From Acetobacteraceae bacterium (lineage in GTDB: Bacteria > Pseudomonadota > Alphaproteobacteria > Acetobacterales > Acetobacteraceae), in NCBI GenBank assembly GCA_030041375.1, contig JASHOA010000045.1:1-64000 (forward strand): a DNA stretch of 64,000 bases, read 5' to 3'. The notes beneath the pieces were generated by a model. The model searched no databases and was not told where the DNA came from. It saw only the letters and a list, made by a program, of their open reading frames with translations. A program made the position numbers and the translations under genes. Below are positions 8,482-16,057 of this stretch, piece by piece. The number at the start of each line of letters is the position of its first letter. Position 1 is the stretch's first letter.

Positions 8482-8832
8482 CTATTCTTTGCCGCTCATA
8501 ATGCGGCGAATTCTTTCTCGAGCGTAGTTTTGCACTTTCTGGTCGCTTTCGGCTTTTGAGGCGCGGACCTCAGCCAGCTCCCGCTCGAGCTCGGTGATCT
8601 TGCGGTCGCGCTCGAAAAGGAGAGATTTCATCTCTTCGTCGTAGCGTTCTACGTCGCTGAGCAGGTTGTTGAATTTTTGAACGACACCGTTGTAGGCGGC
8701 GATCATCTGCTGGTTGAAGAGATCGGCCTCGGCATTGGCGCGGTGGATTTCGCGCATCTGCTGATAGTGATCACCCCAGCGGTAGATCTCGAGCTGGGTG
8801 CTGAGAGCTGCGAGTGCGCCGTATTCAAACAT
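8482..8832 (-). CDS. Coiled-coil protein coupled to dotA
   Basis: The ATG at 8832 overlaps the dotA stop by eight bases, indicating translational coupling, and gives 116 aa. Residues ~40-105 are strongly coiled coil (LLSDVERYDEEMKSLLFERD, then KITELERELAEVRASKAE). No signal peptide or membrane span is evident. The coupling suggests a role with DotA, perhaps as a cytoplasmic partner, but no family is recognised. Confidence 0.6.
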   Translation of the reverse strand: MFEYGALAALSTQLEIYRWGDHYQQMREIHRANAEADLFNQQMIAAYNGVVQKFNNLLSDVERYDEEMKSLLFERDRKITELERELAEVRASKAESDQKVQNYARERIRRIMSGKE

Positions 8833-11167
8833 CGCTGTTGCCTTCTCCACCGGGGTCTGTGACCGCGCGGAGCGTTGAGTCCATACCACCTCCTCGGTCG
8901 GTTGCATATCCAATTTGAGGCTGGCGGACTCCGGAGGTTTGGGCGGCTCCTTTCCGAAGTTGCCGGACGCCTTCGGTGAGGGCGCGCTGGGTGCCCGTGC
9001 CGACGCCGAGCCCCGGGATCCACGCGGCCTGCTGGTAGAACGCCTCGGCATCGACACGGTTGGCTGCGGTCCAGCCGAGCAGGCGGGGCAGGTGGTGGGG
9101 GAGAAGAGTGACCATGCGGAACGACATCAGGGCGGCAACGACCTGGAGCATGGCGAAGATGTTGAGGAGCACCACGGCGCCGATCCAGTTGGCGACGATC
9201 CAGCCGCCGGCGAGGGTGAAGCCGGCGGCGATGCCGAAGCTCTCGCGGATCAGCCAGGACATGCAGTCGAACACGAAGTAGCCGAGGAACAGGCCGAGCA
9301 CCATCAGGACGGGGCGGAACATCACGTTGAAGAGCAGGCCCCAGCCTTCGATGGCCCGGCCGTGCAGGCCGTCGCCGCCGACGGTCATGTGGGCGAGCAT
9401 CCAGAGCGGGACGGCGACCATCGCCTCGCAGACGAGGATGACCCACCCACAGACCCCGGCCATCCAGAGGACGTATGGGATCATCGGCAGGACGTAGGTG
9501 ATGATGATGCCCGGTAGGAGGAGCGCGAGGAGGAAAGAGTAGATCGGGATCGCGAAGGTGCTGATGAACATGTGGCCGGCGACGGACGCGGCGGCGGCTC
9601 CCCAATTCAGCGTGAGGAAGTTCCAGATCGCGGTTCCTGCGGTTGCGGTGGTCGAGGAGAGCACCGCGCAGATGCCGAAGGCGATCAGGGCGGTGTTGAC
9701 GAGCGTTTGGCCGAGGGCGACTAGCCCGCCGAATGGATCGGTCCAGATCTGGGCGCTCGGCAGCAGGTAATTGATGGTCGTGTTGAGGGCCGGCTGGGAG
9801 AGGTCGAGAGCCTTGAACAGCCGGTCGAGGATCGAGGAGCCTTTCGCCGTATTCTCGGCAGAGGCGAGGGTTGTCGGCACGCCGGTCGGCGGCTGCGTGC
9901 CGTCGGAGGTGGCGACGACGGTCTGCAGCGTGCTCATGAAGGAGGTCAAAGCGGTCTCGAGTGGAGCGAGATCGTACGAGAGCGACTTGCTCAGGCCCTG
10001 ATAGGTGGGGGACGTGACGACGGGGGTATCGCTCAGCAGCGAGAGCGTGTCGGCATTGAGCCTGGCGATTTCGAGGTAGTAGGCGCCGGCGGCGGTCCAG
10101 CCGAGGGTGGATTGCTGGATCTCGCTGGCAAGCAGGTCGAGGCCGCCGCTGCGGGCCTGGGCAGCGTTGGTCTGGATGGCGGTGTTGACCGCCTTTTGCA
10201 CGGTGGTGGCGGCGGTCGTGAGCTGGCTCGTGTAGTCGTTGACAGCGTTCTGGAAGATGCCTTGCAGCGGTGTCATCGCCGAGGCGTCCTTGGTAGCCCA
10301 GAGCTTGGCCGCGACCCCGGCGACCTGGCTGCGGATGTCGCCTTGCAGCACATCAGTCAGTACGGCCTGCTGGACCGACGCCATATCGACGTTCTGGCCT
10401 GCGATTGTGGTCTCGTTGGTTCCGGCCTCCCGGATCGTCACTGTGCCGCAGGCCGGGTCGCCGGACTCGTTGCCGGTAGAGAGACTGTAACGCCAGGTGA
10501 TGTATCCGGTGCCGTCTCCGGCGTTGATGACGTTGGGCTGGGGAGTTGGCACGAGCGGCTGACCGCCGTTGTTGTTGATGCCGCCGGCGAGGTTGACGAG
10601 GTCCATACAGAGTTCGCTGTCGATCAGACCCGAGATGATGTTCTCGGTACCTGGGATCATCGGCTGGGCGATGACGACGGCGTCGGGACCGACCGCCTGG
10701 ATGGCGTTCGCGTAGAGGACCTTGGCCATGCCGACGCCCCACATTGCCCCCTGAATGACGAGTTGCTGGCCGGCGGAGAACCCGCCGCCGAGCGGAAACA
10801 TCATGATGGCGGCGAAGGCGACACGGACGACGAACATCCAGCTTTGCCCCTGACCGAGAATCTGCGAGGTCTCGGCCGCGCGATGGATGTTCATGGCGGT
10901 CGTGTAGCAGACGAAGGCGCAGGCGATCGCCGCGATGAAGCCCGTGAACTGACCGAGGATCATTCCGATGACGGTGGCTTCGCTTCCGGTTGATGTGCCC
11001 GGAGTGTTGCCGGGGATCGGGAAGAGGGAGCGCAACACTTGTGCCGCCCAGTCGTTGCCCGGGTTCAGTGCGGCCCAGCTGATGTCGTAGGGACTGCTCT
11101 GGGCGAATGCCGGGTGGGCGACGGCGAGGACGACCAGGGTAAGGGTGGCGAGGCGTAGGGTGCGCAT
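8825..11167 (-). CDS. dotA: DotA/TraY, polytopic inner-membrane protein of the type IVB system
   Basis: The 780-aa product has a cleavable signal peptide (TLVVLAVAHPAFA, residues ~10-22) and hydrophobic segments near residues 70-150. A large periplasmic loop (~160-440) follows, then a cluster of spans from ~475 to ~690 (VLPMIPYVLWMAGVCGWVIL; VMFRPVLMVLGLFLGYFVF). This topology and the MTVGGDGLHGRAIEGWGLLF stretch are typical of TraY/DotA. In R64 and Legionella this protein is required for transfer and may connect channel and surface. It heads the terminal part of the minus-strand operon and is coupled to the coiled-coil gene after it. Confidence 0.85.
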   Translation of the reverse strand: MRTLRLATLTLVVLAVAHPAFAQSSPYDISWAALNPGNDWAAQVLRSLFPIPGNTPGTSTGSEATVIGMILGQFTGFIAAIACAFVCYTTAMNIHRAAETSQILGQGQSWMFVVRVAFAAIMMFPLGGGFSAGQQLVIQGAMWGVGMAKVLYANAIQAVGPDAVVIAQPMIPGTENIISGLIDSELCMDLVNLAGGINNNGGQPLVPTPQPNVINAGDGTGYITWRYSLSTGNESGDPACGTVTIREAGTNETTIAGQNVDMASVQQAVLTDVLQGDIRSQVAGVAAKLWATKDASAMTPLQGIFQNAVNDYTSQLTTAATTVQKAVNTAIQTNAAQARSGGLDLLASEIQQSTLGWTAAGAYYLEIARLNADTLSLLSDTPVVTSPTYQGLSKSLSYDLAPLETALTSFMSTLQTVVATSDGTQPPTGVPTTLASAENTAKGSSILDRLFKALDLSQPALNTTINYLLPSAQIWTDPFGGLVALGQTLVNTALIAFGICAVLSSTTATAGTAIWNFLTLNWGAAAASVAGHMFISTFAIPIYSFLLALLLPGIIITYVLPMIPYVLWMAGVCGWVILVCEAMVAVPLWMLAHMTVGGDGLHGRAIEGWGLLFNVMFRPVLMVLGLFLGYFVFDCMSWLIRESFGIAAGFTLAGGWIVANWIGAVVLLNIFAMLQVVAALMSFRMVTLLPHHLPRLLGWTAANRVDAEAFYQQAAWIPGLGVGTGTQRALTEGVRQLRKGAAQTSGVRQPQIGYATDRGGGMDSTLRAVTDPGGEGNSDV

Positions 11168-11221
11168 GGAGACCTCGGAGTTGATGCCGAGGCTTCCATG
11201 GCGAGTTGCGAATGGCGCTCG

Positions 11222-12598
11222 TTATGGGCTCATGGATGGTCCCGCGGCGGTCCGGCTGCCGGCATCCGGTGAGGAACGGCCGAACAGGGATTTGAGGGCT
11301 TCGACGGCGCGCTGAATCATCTCGGCGGTTTGCTGGGCGAGATCGTCGAGCATGGTCTTGCTGTCGCGCCGGGAAGGGACGTTGCCGGCGGCTTCGCCGA
11401 TCTCGGCGTCGAGTTGCTGGAACTTGGCGGTCAGGTTGGCGGCGTCGGGGCGGCGGCTGATGATCTGTTCGATGCCGGGCCGGCTGGTTCCGTACTGGGC
11501 AAGCGCACTCGCGGCCTGGTCGAAGGCATCGGCAAAGCCTTTTTCTTTGGCAAGGGCGCTGTTGAATTGCTGGCGCAGGTCGCCGAAGCGCCCCCCGGGG
11601 CGCATTTCCGCGAGGACTTCCGCGATGCCTCCCGGTTCGGAACGGGCCGCGGACTGGATGCGGTTCAGGATCGTTGCTCCTTCGCCGGTGCGAAAGCCTT
11701 CGAGGGCGTCGAGTGCGGTCCGCCCGGCTTTCTCGGCCTTCTGCAAGACTGCCTCGTCGTTGCGGCTGCGCCGTGCTTCCTGGAATGACTTGAGCCGGTC
11801 GGCGAAAGGTGTGGGCGGCGATTCCGACGGCGCGCCGGAGCTCGGTCCGCCACCGCGCAACAGCGAAAGAACCGCGTCAAGCTTGCCTGGCTGCACGAAT
11901 CCCTGGACGACCGGCGGGCCCTGTTGGGCTGGGGTTCGGGCCATTCCATCGTTACGTCGGGCGGTTCCGTTGGCGGGAGCGTAATCGGCGGAGCGGTGGC
12001 TTTCGCGTGGGTCAGCCGGGGAGGTGGCTGAACGTTGCGTCGGATCCCCGTTGGGCTGCTCGGGAGCGGGTTCATGAGACCGCTGCGTGAGACGGAGCCG
12101 GTTTTCGAGAACCTCGATGCGGCTGATGGTGATGGGATTGTTCTGGTCGGCTTGCTGTCCGATCTCGCCGCCTGCGCGGCGGATATCGCGGACGAGGGCT
12201 CGGTCCTCGATGGTCGCGGTTGAGTGCATCAAATTGAGCATGCGTGCGTTCTCGAGGCCGGGTGCGGAGCCGGCCAAACCGATGACCGTGGCGCGGGCTT
12301 GCGGGCTGATCGCGATGGCCCCCGCTTTTCGTTCCAGATCTTGGAATGCGTATGCCACTTCATGCCGGAAATGTCGTTGGTTCATGCGTAGGTCATCGCT
12401 TGCTTGCCGGATAATGCTCTCGACTGTTTGTGCGAGAGATTTGTCTAATTCTTTGATGTCGCTTTCAGCATGTTGGAGGTGATCGACGATCTCTTTGATG
12501 GGATCGTGTGGATTGGCGGTTGTGCCACCTGCCGTGTTTGTCGGTTGCTCGCGCTTGGTATCGCTGATCGCGGTAGGTGTGTTCTGCGTTTCCGACAC
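11222..12598 (-). CDS. Hypothetical cytoplasmic protein, coiled-coil rich
   Basis: The 458-aa product has no signal peptide or membrane span. Residues ~30-110 are helical with heptad character (IVDHLQHAESDIKELDKSLA). A Pro/Ala-rich linker (~170-250) follows, then another helical region (~270-440). It lies between the IcmX/TraW-like gene and dotA on the same strand, in the slot where IncI-type systems carry poorly conserved accessory genes. It could be a scaffold or substrate-handling protein. No family recognised. Confidence 0.6.
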   Translation of the reverse strand: MSETQNTPTAISDTKREQPTNTAGGTTANPHDPIKEIVDHLQHAESDIKELDKSLAQTVESIIRQASDDLRMNQRHFRHEVAYAFQDLERKAGAIAISPQARATVIGLAGSAPGLENARMLNLMHSTATIEDRALVRDIRRAGGEIGQQADQNNPITISRIEVLENRLRLTQRSHEPAPEQPNGDPTQRSATSPADPRESHRSADYAPANGTARRNDGMARTPAQQGPPVVQGFVQPGKLDAVLSLLRGGGPSSGAPSESPPTPFADRLKSFQEARRSRNDEAVLQKAEKAGRTALDALEGFRTGEGATILNRIQSAARSEPGGIAEVLAEMRPGGRFGDLRQQFNSALAKEKGFADAFDQAASALAQYGTSRPGIEQIISRRPDAANLTAKFQQLDAEIGEAAGNVPSRRDSKTMLDDLAQQTAEMIQRAVEALKSLFGRSSPDAGSRTAAGPSMSP

Positions 12599-12615
12599 TG
12601 TTGGTCTCCGGTCTA

Positions 12616-13812
12616 TCAGTTGTTGGCGAGGGAAGGGGTGGGCATCCGCACGATCGGCATGAAGTTCTGCTCGGCGGTGACGGCGAGCTGGGTGGCGCCG
12701 ATCGTGGTGCGCTTGAGGTCGAGCTCGAGTATCTGGAATTCGATGTAATTGCTGAGCGCGAGCTCGAGCGCGATCTCGCGTTCGACCGAGGCCGGCGGCA
12801 TGGCCTGCAGTTCGGCGTTCCAGTTGATGCTGGAGAAGCGGCGCTCGGCTTCGATTTGCAGCACCTGCAGCATGGACCCGTATTGCTGCGAGGGTAGGCC
12901 GACTTCGGTGAGGTATTGCTGCTGGAGTGGGGTGAGTGGCACGGCGGGTGTCTGCATGCCGATCGCGTCGTTGACGACGCCTTGGGCGAGGGACATGCGG
13001 GCGTTGAAGCTGCGCCGATCGACGCCGGCTTCCTGCCCCTGGATCGAGCTGAGCTGATCGCCGCGGAGGGCGGCCGGAGCGACCGGCTCGATCAGGTTGA
13101 CGGCGTAGTCCTTCGTCGTGTTGACCGCCTGCTGATTGCTGTAGGTGCCGGAGCCGAACAGGCTGGAGAACCGCTGGTCGGCATCCGGTTGCGCACTCAG
13201 CGTGGTGCAGAGTCCCGCGACGATGTCGTTGGGGTCACAGTAGGAGCCGAGATGATCGGCGGCCATCGACGCGAAGCCCTGCGCCTGGCCGTAATAGGAG
13301 GGCATGTTGGGTTGGGCTTCATTGCGCGCGTCGGTGATCTGGCCAATTTCCCAGGCGACATCGTACGCCTGGACGGCGGCGGCCTGGGTGCTGACGCCGC
13401 CGTCGAGAGCGGCGCAGGCGGCAGGGCTGGCAGTTTGCTCGTCGCGGATCTCGGCATCGCGCAGCTGCAGGTCGAACTGCGCCATCGCCTCGTTGGAGGC
13501 GTCGGTGATCTGCTCCTGCGCACCGACCTCAGCCTTGGAGTAGTTCGCCTCTTGGGTGAACCCTTCCTGCAGCAGCTGCTGGACGGTGCCGTAGGCGTTG
13601 TTGCCGAGCACGCTGGCGATCGGACCGCTGGGGCCGAGCAGACTGCTGATCGCAGAGTTGATGGTGCCCAGGATGTTGATCTCCTGAATTGCCTTGCCGA
13701 TCGCGGTCCAATCGATGACCGGCATGTCGGCATAGGCGGGGATGCTGTTGCCCGCGATCGCGCCAAGGATGATGCCGCCCGCCACGGCTGCGTAAATTTT
13801 CATGGGGCGCAT
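12616..13812 (-). CDS. Exported protein, IcmX/TraW-like candidate
   Basis: The 398-aa product starts MRPMKIYAAVAGGIILGA, a signal peptide, with an alternative ATG three codons in. The mature part opens with VIDWTAIGKAIQEINILGTI, recalling the N-terminal part of TraW/IcmX proteins, and continues as long helices (EGFTQEANYSKAEVGAQEQI; QQQYLTEVGLPSQQYGSMLQ). IcmX/TraW is a periplasmic part of type IVB systems usually encoded close to dotA/traY, as here. The match is by size, export and position; a profile search would settle it. Confidence 0.55.
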   Translation of the reverse strand: MRPMKIYAAVAGGIILGAIAGNSIPAYADMPVIDWTAIGKAIQEINILGTINSAISSLLGPSGPIASVLGNNAYGTVQQLLQEGFTQEANYSKAEVGAQEQITDASNEAMAQFDLQLRDAEIRDEQTASPAACAALDGGVSTQAAAVQAYDVAWEIGQITDARNEAQPNMPSYYGQAQGFASMAADHLGSYCDPNDIVAGLCTTLSAQPDADQRFSSLFGSGTYSNQQAVNTTKDYAVNLIEPVAPAALRGDQLSSIQGQEAGVDRRSFNARMSLAQGVVNDAIGMQTPAVPLTPLQQQYLTEVGLPSQQYGSMLQVLQIEAERRFSSINWNAELQAMPPASVEREIALELALSNYIEFQILELDLKRTTIGATQLAVTAEQNFMPIVRMPTPSLANN

Positions 13813-13822
13813 CGCGGCTTTC

Positions 13823-14377
13823 CTAGAAGCTGCCGAGCGCGGTGGACGGCAGGGTGTAGCCGGTGGGCGGCAACCCGTTGCCGTTGATGTAGAGGCCGCT
13901 GCCGGAACCGTTCGTTCCGGCGCCGAGCCCGATATTGGCGATGCTGGGGCCGCCGCCCCCGAAGTTGAGCGACGGGCAGGAGAGGCCTCCGCCGAGGCCT
14001 CCGAAGCCGAAGTTGAAGCCGGTGATGGTCAGCCCGCACTGGACCTCGCCGAGCCAGGAGTTCCAGGTTTGCTGAACGGCGTTACAGATCTGGCCTTCCA
14101 CCGATGCCAGGAGGGTGGTTGGGTTCAGGAGGTTGGTGACCAGGTTGAGGCCGACGCCGTTGAAGAAGTTGCTGAGGCAGGAGAGGTTGGTGACGCTGGT
14201 CGGCTGCCTGATGGTCTGGTTATCGGCGGCCATGCGGGCGGTCATGGCGTTGGCGGCGGATTGCGCGAGGATCGCGCAGCCGGCGCTACCGGCGGAGGTC
14301 GTGGTGCTTTGTGCCTGAGCGGAGAGGCCGCCGAGCAGGATGGGATTGATGAGGACGAGAGCGGCGAGCGGACGCAT
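13823..14377 (-). CDS. Small secreted, cysteine- and glycine-rich protein
   Basis: From the ATG at 14377 the product is 184 aa with signal peptide MRPLAALVLINPILLGGLSAQAQ. About five cysteines are spread over the mature part (SAGCAIL, NLSCLSN, GQICNAV, VQCGLT, LSCPSL), and the tail is rich in glycine and asparagine. Several cysteines fit the disulfide-handling protein at 5866. It ends ten bases before the IcmX/TraW-like gene, and its ATG abuts the preceding stop. No family recognised; it is probably an envelope or surface component. Confidence 0.6.
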   Translation of the reverse strand: MRPLAALVLINPILLGGLSAQAQSTTTSAGSAGCAILAQSAANAMTARMAADNQTIRQPTSVTNLSCLSNFFNGVGLNLVTNLLNPTTLLASVEGQICNAVQQTWNSWLGEVQCGLTITGFNFGFGGLGGGLSCPSLNFGGGGPSIANIGLGAGTNGSGSGLYINGNGLPPTGYTLPSTALGSF

Positions 14378-14844
14378 CAGGTTGATTCCTTCAGTGCGGC
14401 TTCGGCGGCGGACTTGAGCGCCGCCACCCGGTCCGGTGCGAAAACGCGGCGGAGCGTGGCTCGCCGGGTGACGGCGGCGACGGCGGCGCGCAGTGCGCGG
14501 GCCGCGGGGATGTCGCCTCCGGTGAGTGCGACCGCGAGGGCACGGGAGTTCGGAAGATTGTCCTCGGCGAGCCAGTGGAGCAGCCGCATCGTCCGGGCCG
14601 CGCCCGTTTGGGCGAGGATCGCCTGGAGGTCGCCTCGGAGCGGATCGGACCGTATCGCGCTCGCGAGGGAACCGGCATCGAGTTGCCGGACATGGTCGAG
14701 TTGCGTACCGAGCTCTTCCAGAAGCAGGGCGGCTTCCGCGGCGGTCTCGAGCGGCCTCACTGCGGGTGGCCAAGTGTTCTTTGTGGCGGGCGGACGAAGC
14801 TCGGCCAGCCATTCTGTCACGGCGTTCTGTTCCAGGCTGAGCAT
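14377..14844 (-). CDS. Hypothetical helical protein
   Basis: The frame is open to 14886 with a TTG start, but the ATG at 14844 with GGAG about eight bases upstream is preferred (155 aa). It is alanine- and leucine-rich and helical (PLETAAEAALLLEELGTQLD; RALAVALTGGDIPAARAL) without signal or membrane segments. It is tightly packed between two exported-protein genes of the minus-strand block and its stop overlaps the next ATG. Possibly a cytoplasmic chaperone-like protein; no family recognised. Confidence 0.5.
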   Translation of the reverse strand: MLSLEQNAVTEWLAELRPPATKNTWPPAVRPLETAAEAALLLEELGTQLDHVRQLDAGSLASAIRSDPLRGDLQAILAQTGAARTMRLLHWLAEDNLPNSRALAVALTGGDIPAARALRAAVAAVTRRATLRRVFAPDRVAALKSAAEAALKEST

Positions 14845-14899
14845 GGGGCGGGCTCCACAGGTCGCGGGGAGAGCTTCGCCGGACAAAATGCGAATGGGG

Positions 14900-15301
14900 C
14901 TATTCGCGAATCTCGACCGTTGTCGGGGTCAACACGAGGTGCAGGCCGAGCGGGGCAACCGCATTGCGCAGCGTGTGGTCCCAGGTTTTCCCGCCTTCCC
15001 AGCTGACGATAGTGCTAGGGTTGACGCCTGGGCCGTAGATGACCTTGACGTTTTGCGGGACGATCTGCCGGCAGGCGAAGGAGAGGGGAACTTGGTTGCC
15101 GAACCCGAAGGCGATCTCCCCGCTCATCGCCGGCGGGGGTAGAGGCGGAAGGGGAAGGTGCAGCTGGACCGGTCCAGGTTCGGGTCGAGAAACGGGAGCG
15201 GTCGGGCGGGAGGGCTTGGCTCCGGGAAGAAGAACGAAGTCAGCACGGGCGGTGGATGTCGCGACCAGGGCGATCATGAGCGCGAAGCGGATTGGGCGCA
15301 T
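14900..15301 (-). CDS. Exported N0/TcpQ-like domain protein
   Basis: The ATG at 15301 gives 133 aa with signal peptide MRPIRFALMIALVATSTARA, a proline-rich stretch (~30-60), and a C-terminal domain (VPLSFACRQIVPQNVKVIYG ... TWDHTLRNAVAPLGLHLVLT). The pattern of strand, helix, strand ending in L-x-L-x-x-x-x-T-T-V-E-I is that of the secretin N0/TcpQ fold, the same fold type as DotD. It is the first gene of the minus-strand block and is divergent from the XRE regulator. It may act in the outer-membrane complex. Confidence 0.65.
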   Translation of the reverse strand: MRPIRFALMIALVATSTARADFVLLPGAKPSRPTAPVSRPEPGPVQLHLPLPPLPPPAMSGEIAFGFGNQVPLSFACRQIVPQNVKVIYGPGVNPSTIVSWEGGKTWDHTLRNAVAPLGLHLVLTPTTVEIRE

Positions 15302-15315
15302 CGGTTGATCCCCTC

Positions 15316-15367
15316 TCGAATCCGGTTCGACTGATTCGCAGGGGTCGGTGCGAACGGGGATTGCGAA
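15316..15367. promoter_or_regulatory. Cluster of inverted repeats between divergent operons
   Basis: The divergent gap between the N0-like gene and the XRE regulator contains TCGAA-TCCGG-TTCGA (15316-15330), TTCGCA-N8-TGCGAA (15335-15354) and a further TTGCGAA (15361-15367). Perfect short dyads sharing the TCGCA/TGCGAA core next to an XRE gene are what an autoregulatory operator looks like. A second dyad, GGCCC-TGC-GGGCC, lies at 15387-15399. Binding by the neighbouring regulator is an inference. Confidence 0.45.
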
Positions 15368-15472
15368 ACGAGTCAAATATTGGGTAGGCCCTGCGGGCCA
15401 GAGGGGCGGTTGGGGACTCGTCCGATCGAGGTGTGTGCATCGCCGGATGGGATCACGGGAGGGGCGGCTGGG

Positions 15473-15895
15473 ATGGCGAAACAGTCCAGAACGGACGGGG
15501 AGTTTCAGGAAGAGATCGACAAGTACTTGAAGGGCATCGCAAGAAGGTTGTTCGACGCCCGCAAAAATTCAGGGCTGACGCAGACTCAGCTCGGTGAGCG
15601 GGCTGGGGTCAAGCAATCATATATTTTCGAGCTTGAGCAAGGCACCACAAATATTACGGTCGGAACATTGGTGAAAATGGCGAACGTTCTGGATTTAGAC
15701 CCGCGCGAACTCCTCCCGGGAAAGCCGGTTCAGGCGCTGGCACGGACTGATGTTCGAGATCTCAAAAGTCTGCTTGATCGGCTGTCGACAGCGATTGAAG
15801 AGAGGATCGAGCAAGAGAAGCGGCGCAGCAGGAAGGAGGCTGAGTTCTTGACTGAGCTTGGGATTCTTGATTCTCTGCGACAACTGCTCGGTTAG
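15473..15895 (+). CDS. XRE-family helix-turn-helix regulator
   Basis: The ATG at 15473 (MAKQSRTDGEFQEEIDKYL), preceded by GGGAGGGG, gives 140 aa. Residues ~22-78 form a Cro/C1-type helix-turn-helix (ARRLFDARKNSGLTQTQLGE, then QSYIFELEQGTTNITVGTL). The C-terminal half is helical and charged, likely for dimerisation. It sits at the divergence point of the two halves of the secretion locus, next to a cluster of dyads, so it is a good candidate repressor of the transfer genes. Confidence 0.8.
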   Translation: MAKQSRTDGEFQEEIDKYLKGIARRLFDARKNSGLTQTQLGERAGVKQSYIFELEQGTTNITVGTLVKMANVLDLDPRELLPGKPVQALARTDVRDLKSLLDRLSTAIEERIEQEKRRSRKEAEFLTELGILDSLRQLLG

Positions 15896-16008
15896 AGAAA
15901 GGGGGAATTGTACTTCTTCCTCTTGGCCGTGTCAGCTTTGGGCGCCGATCTTGCCGAGCGGAGTAGCTCTTCAGGATGCGAATCTACTGTGACTTTTTTT
16001 TGTTGACT

Positions 16009-16016
16009 TACATGTA
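16009..16016. promoter_or_regulatory. AT-rich leader with TACATGTA palindrome
   Basis: Upstream of the regulator-like gene at 16058 is an unusually AT-rich stretch with a run of eight T residues (15994-16001), a TTGACT box (16003-16008) that could serve as a -35 element, and the palindrome TACATGTA (16009-16016). No good -10 box is visible at 16-18 bases, so promoter function is only possible. Confidence 0.3.
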
Positions 16017-16057
16017 GAAGGTGATTTAGCGTCCTCTGGTCGCAAGGCCGGAGGAGG

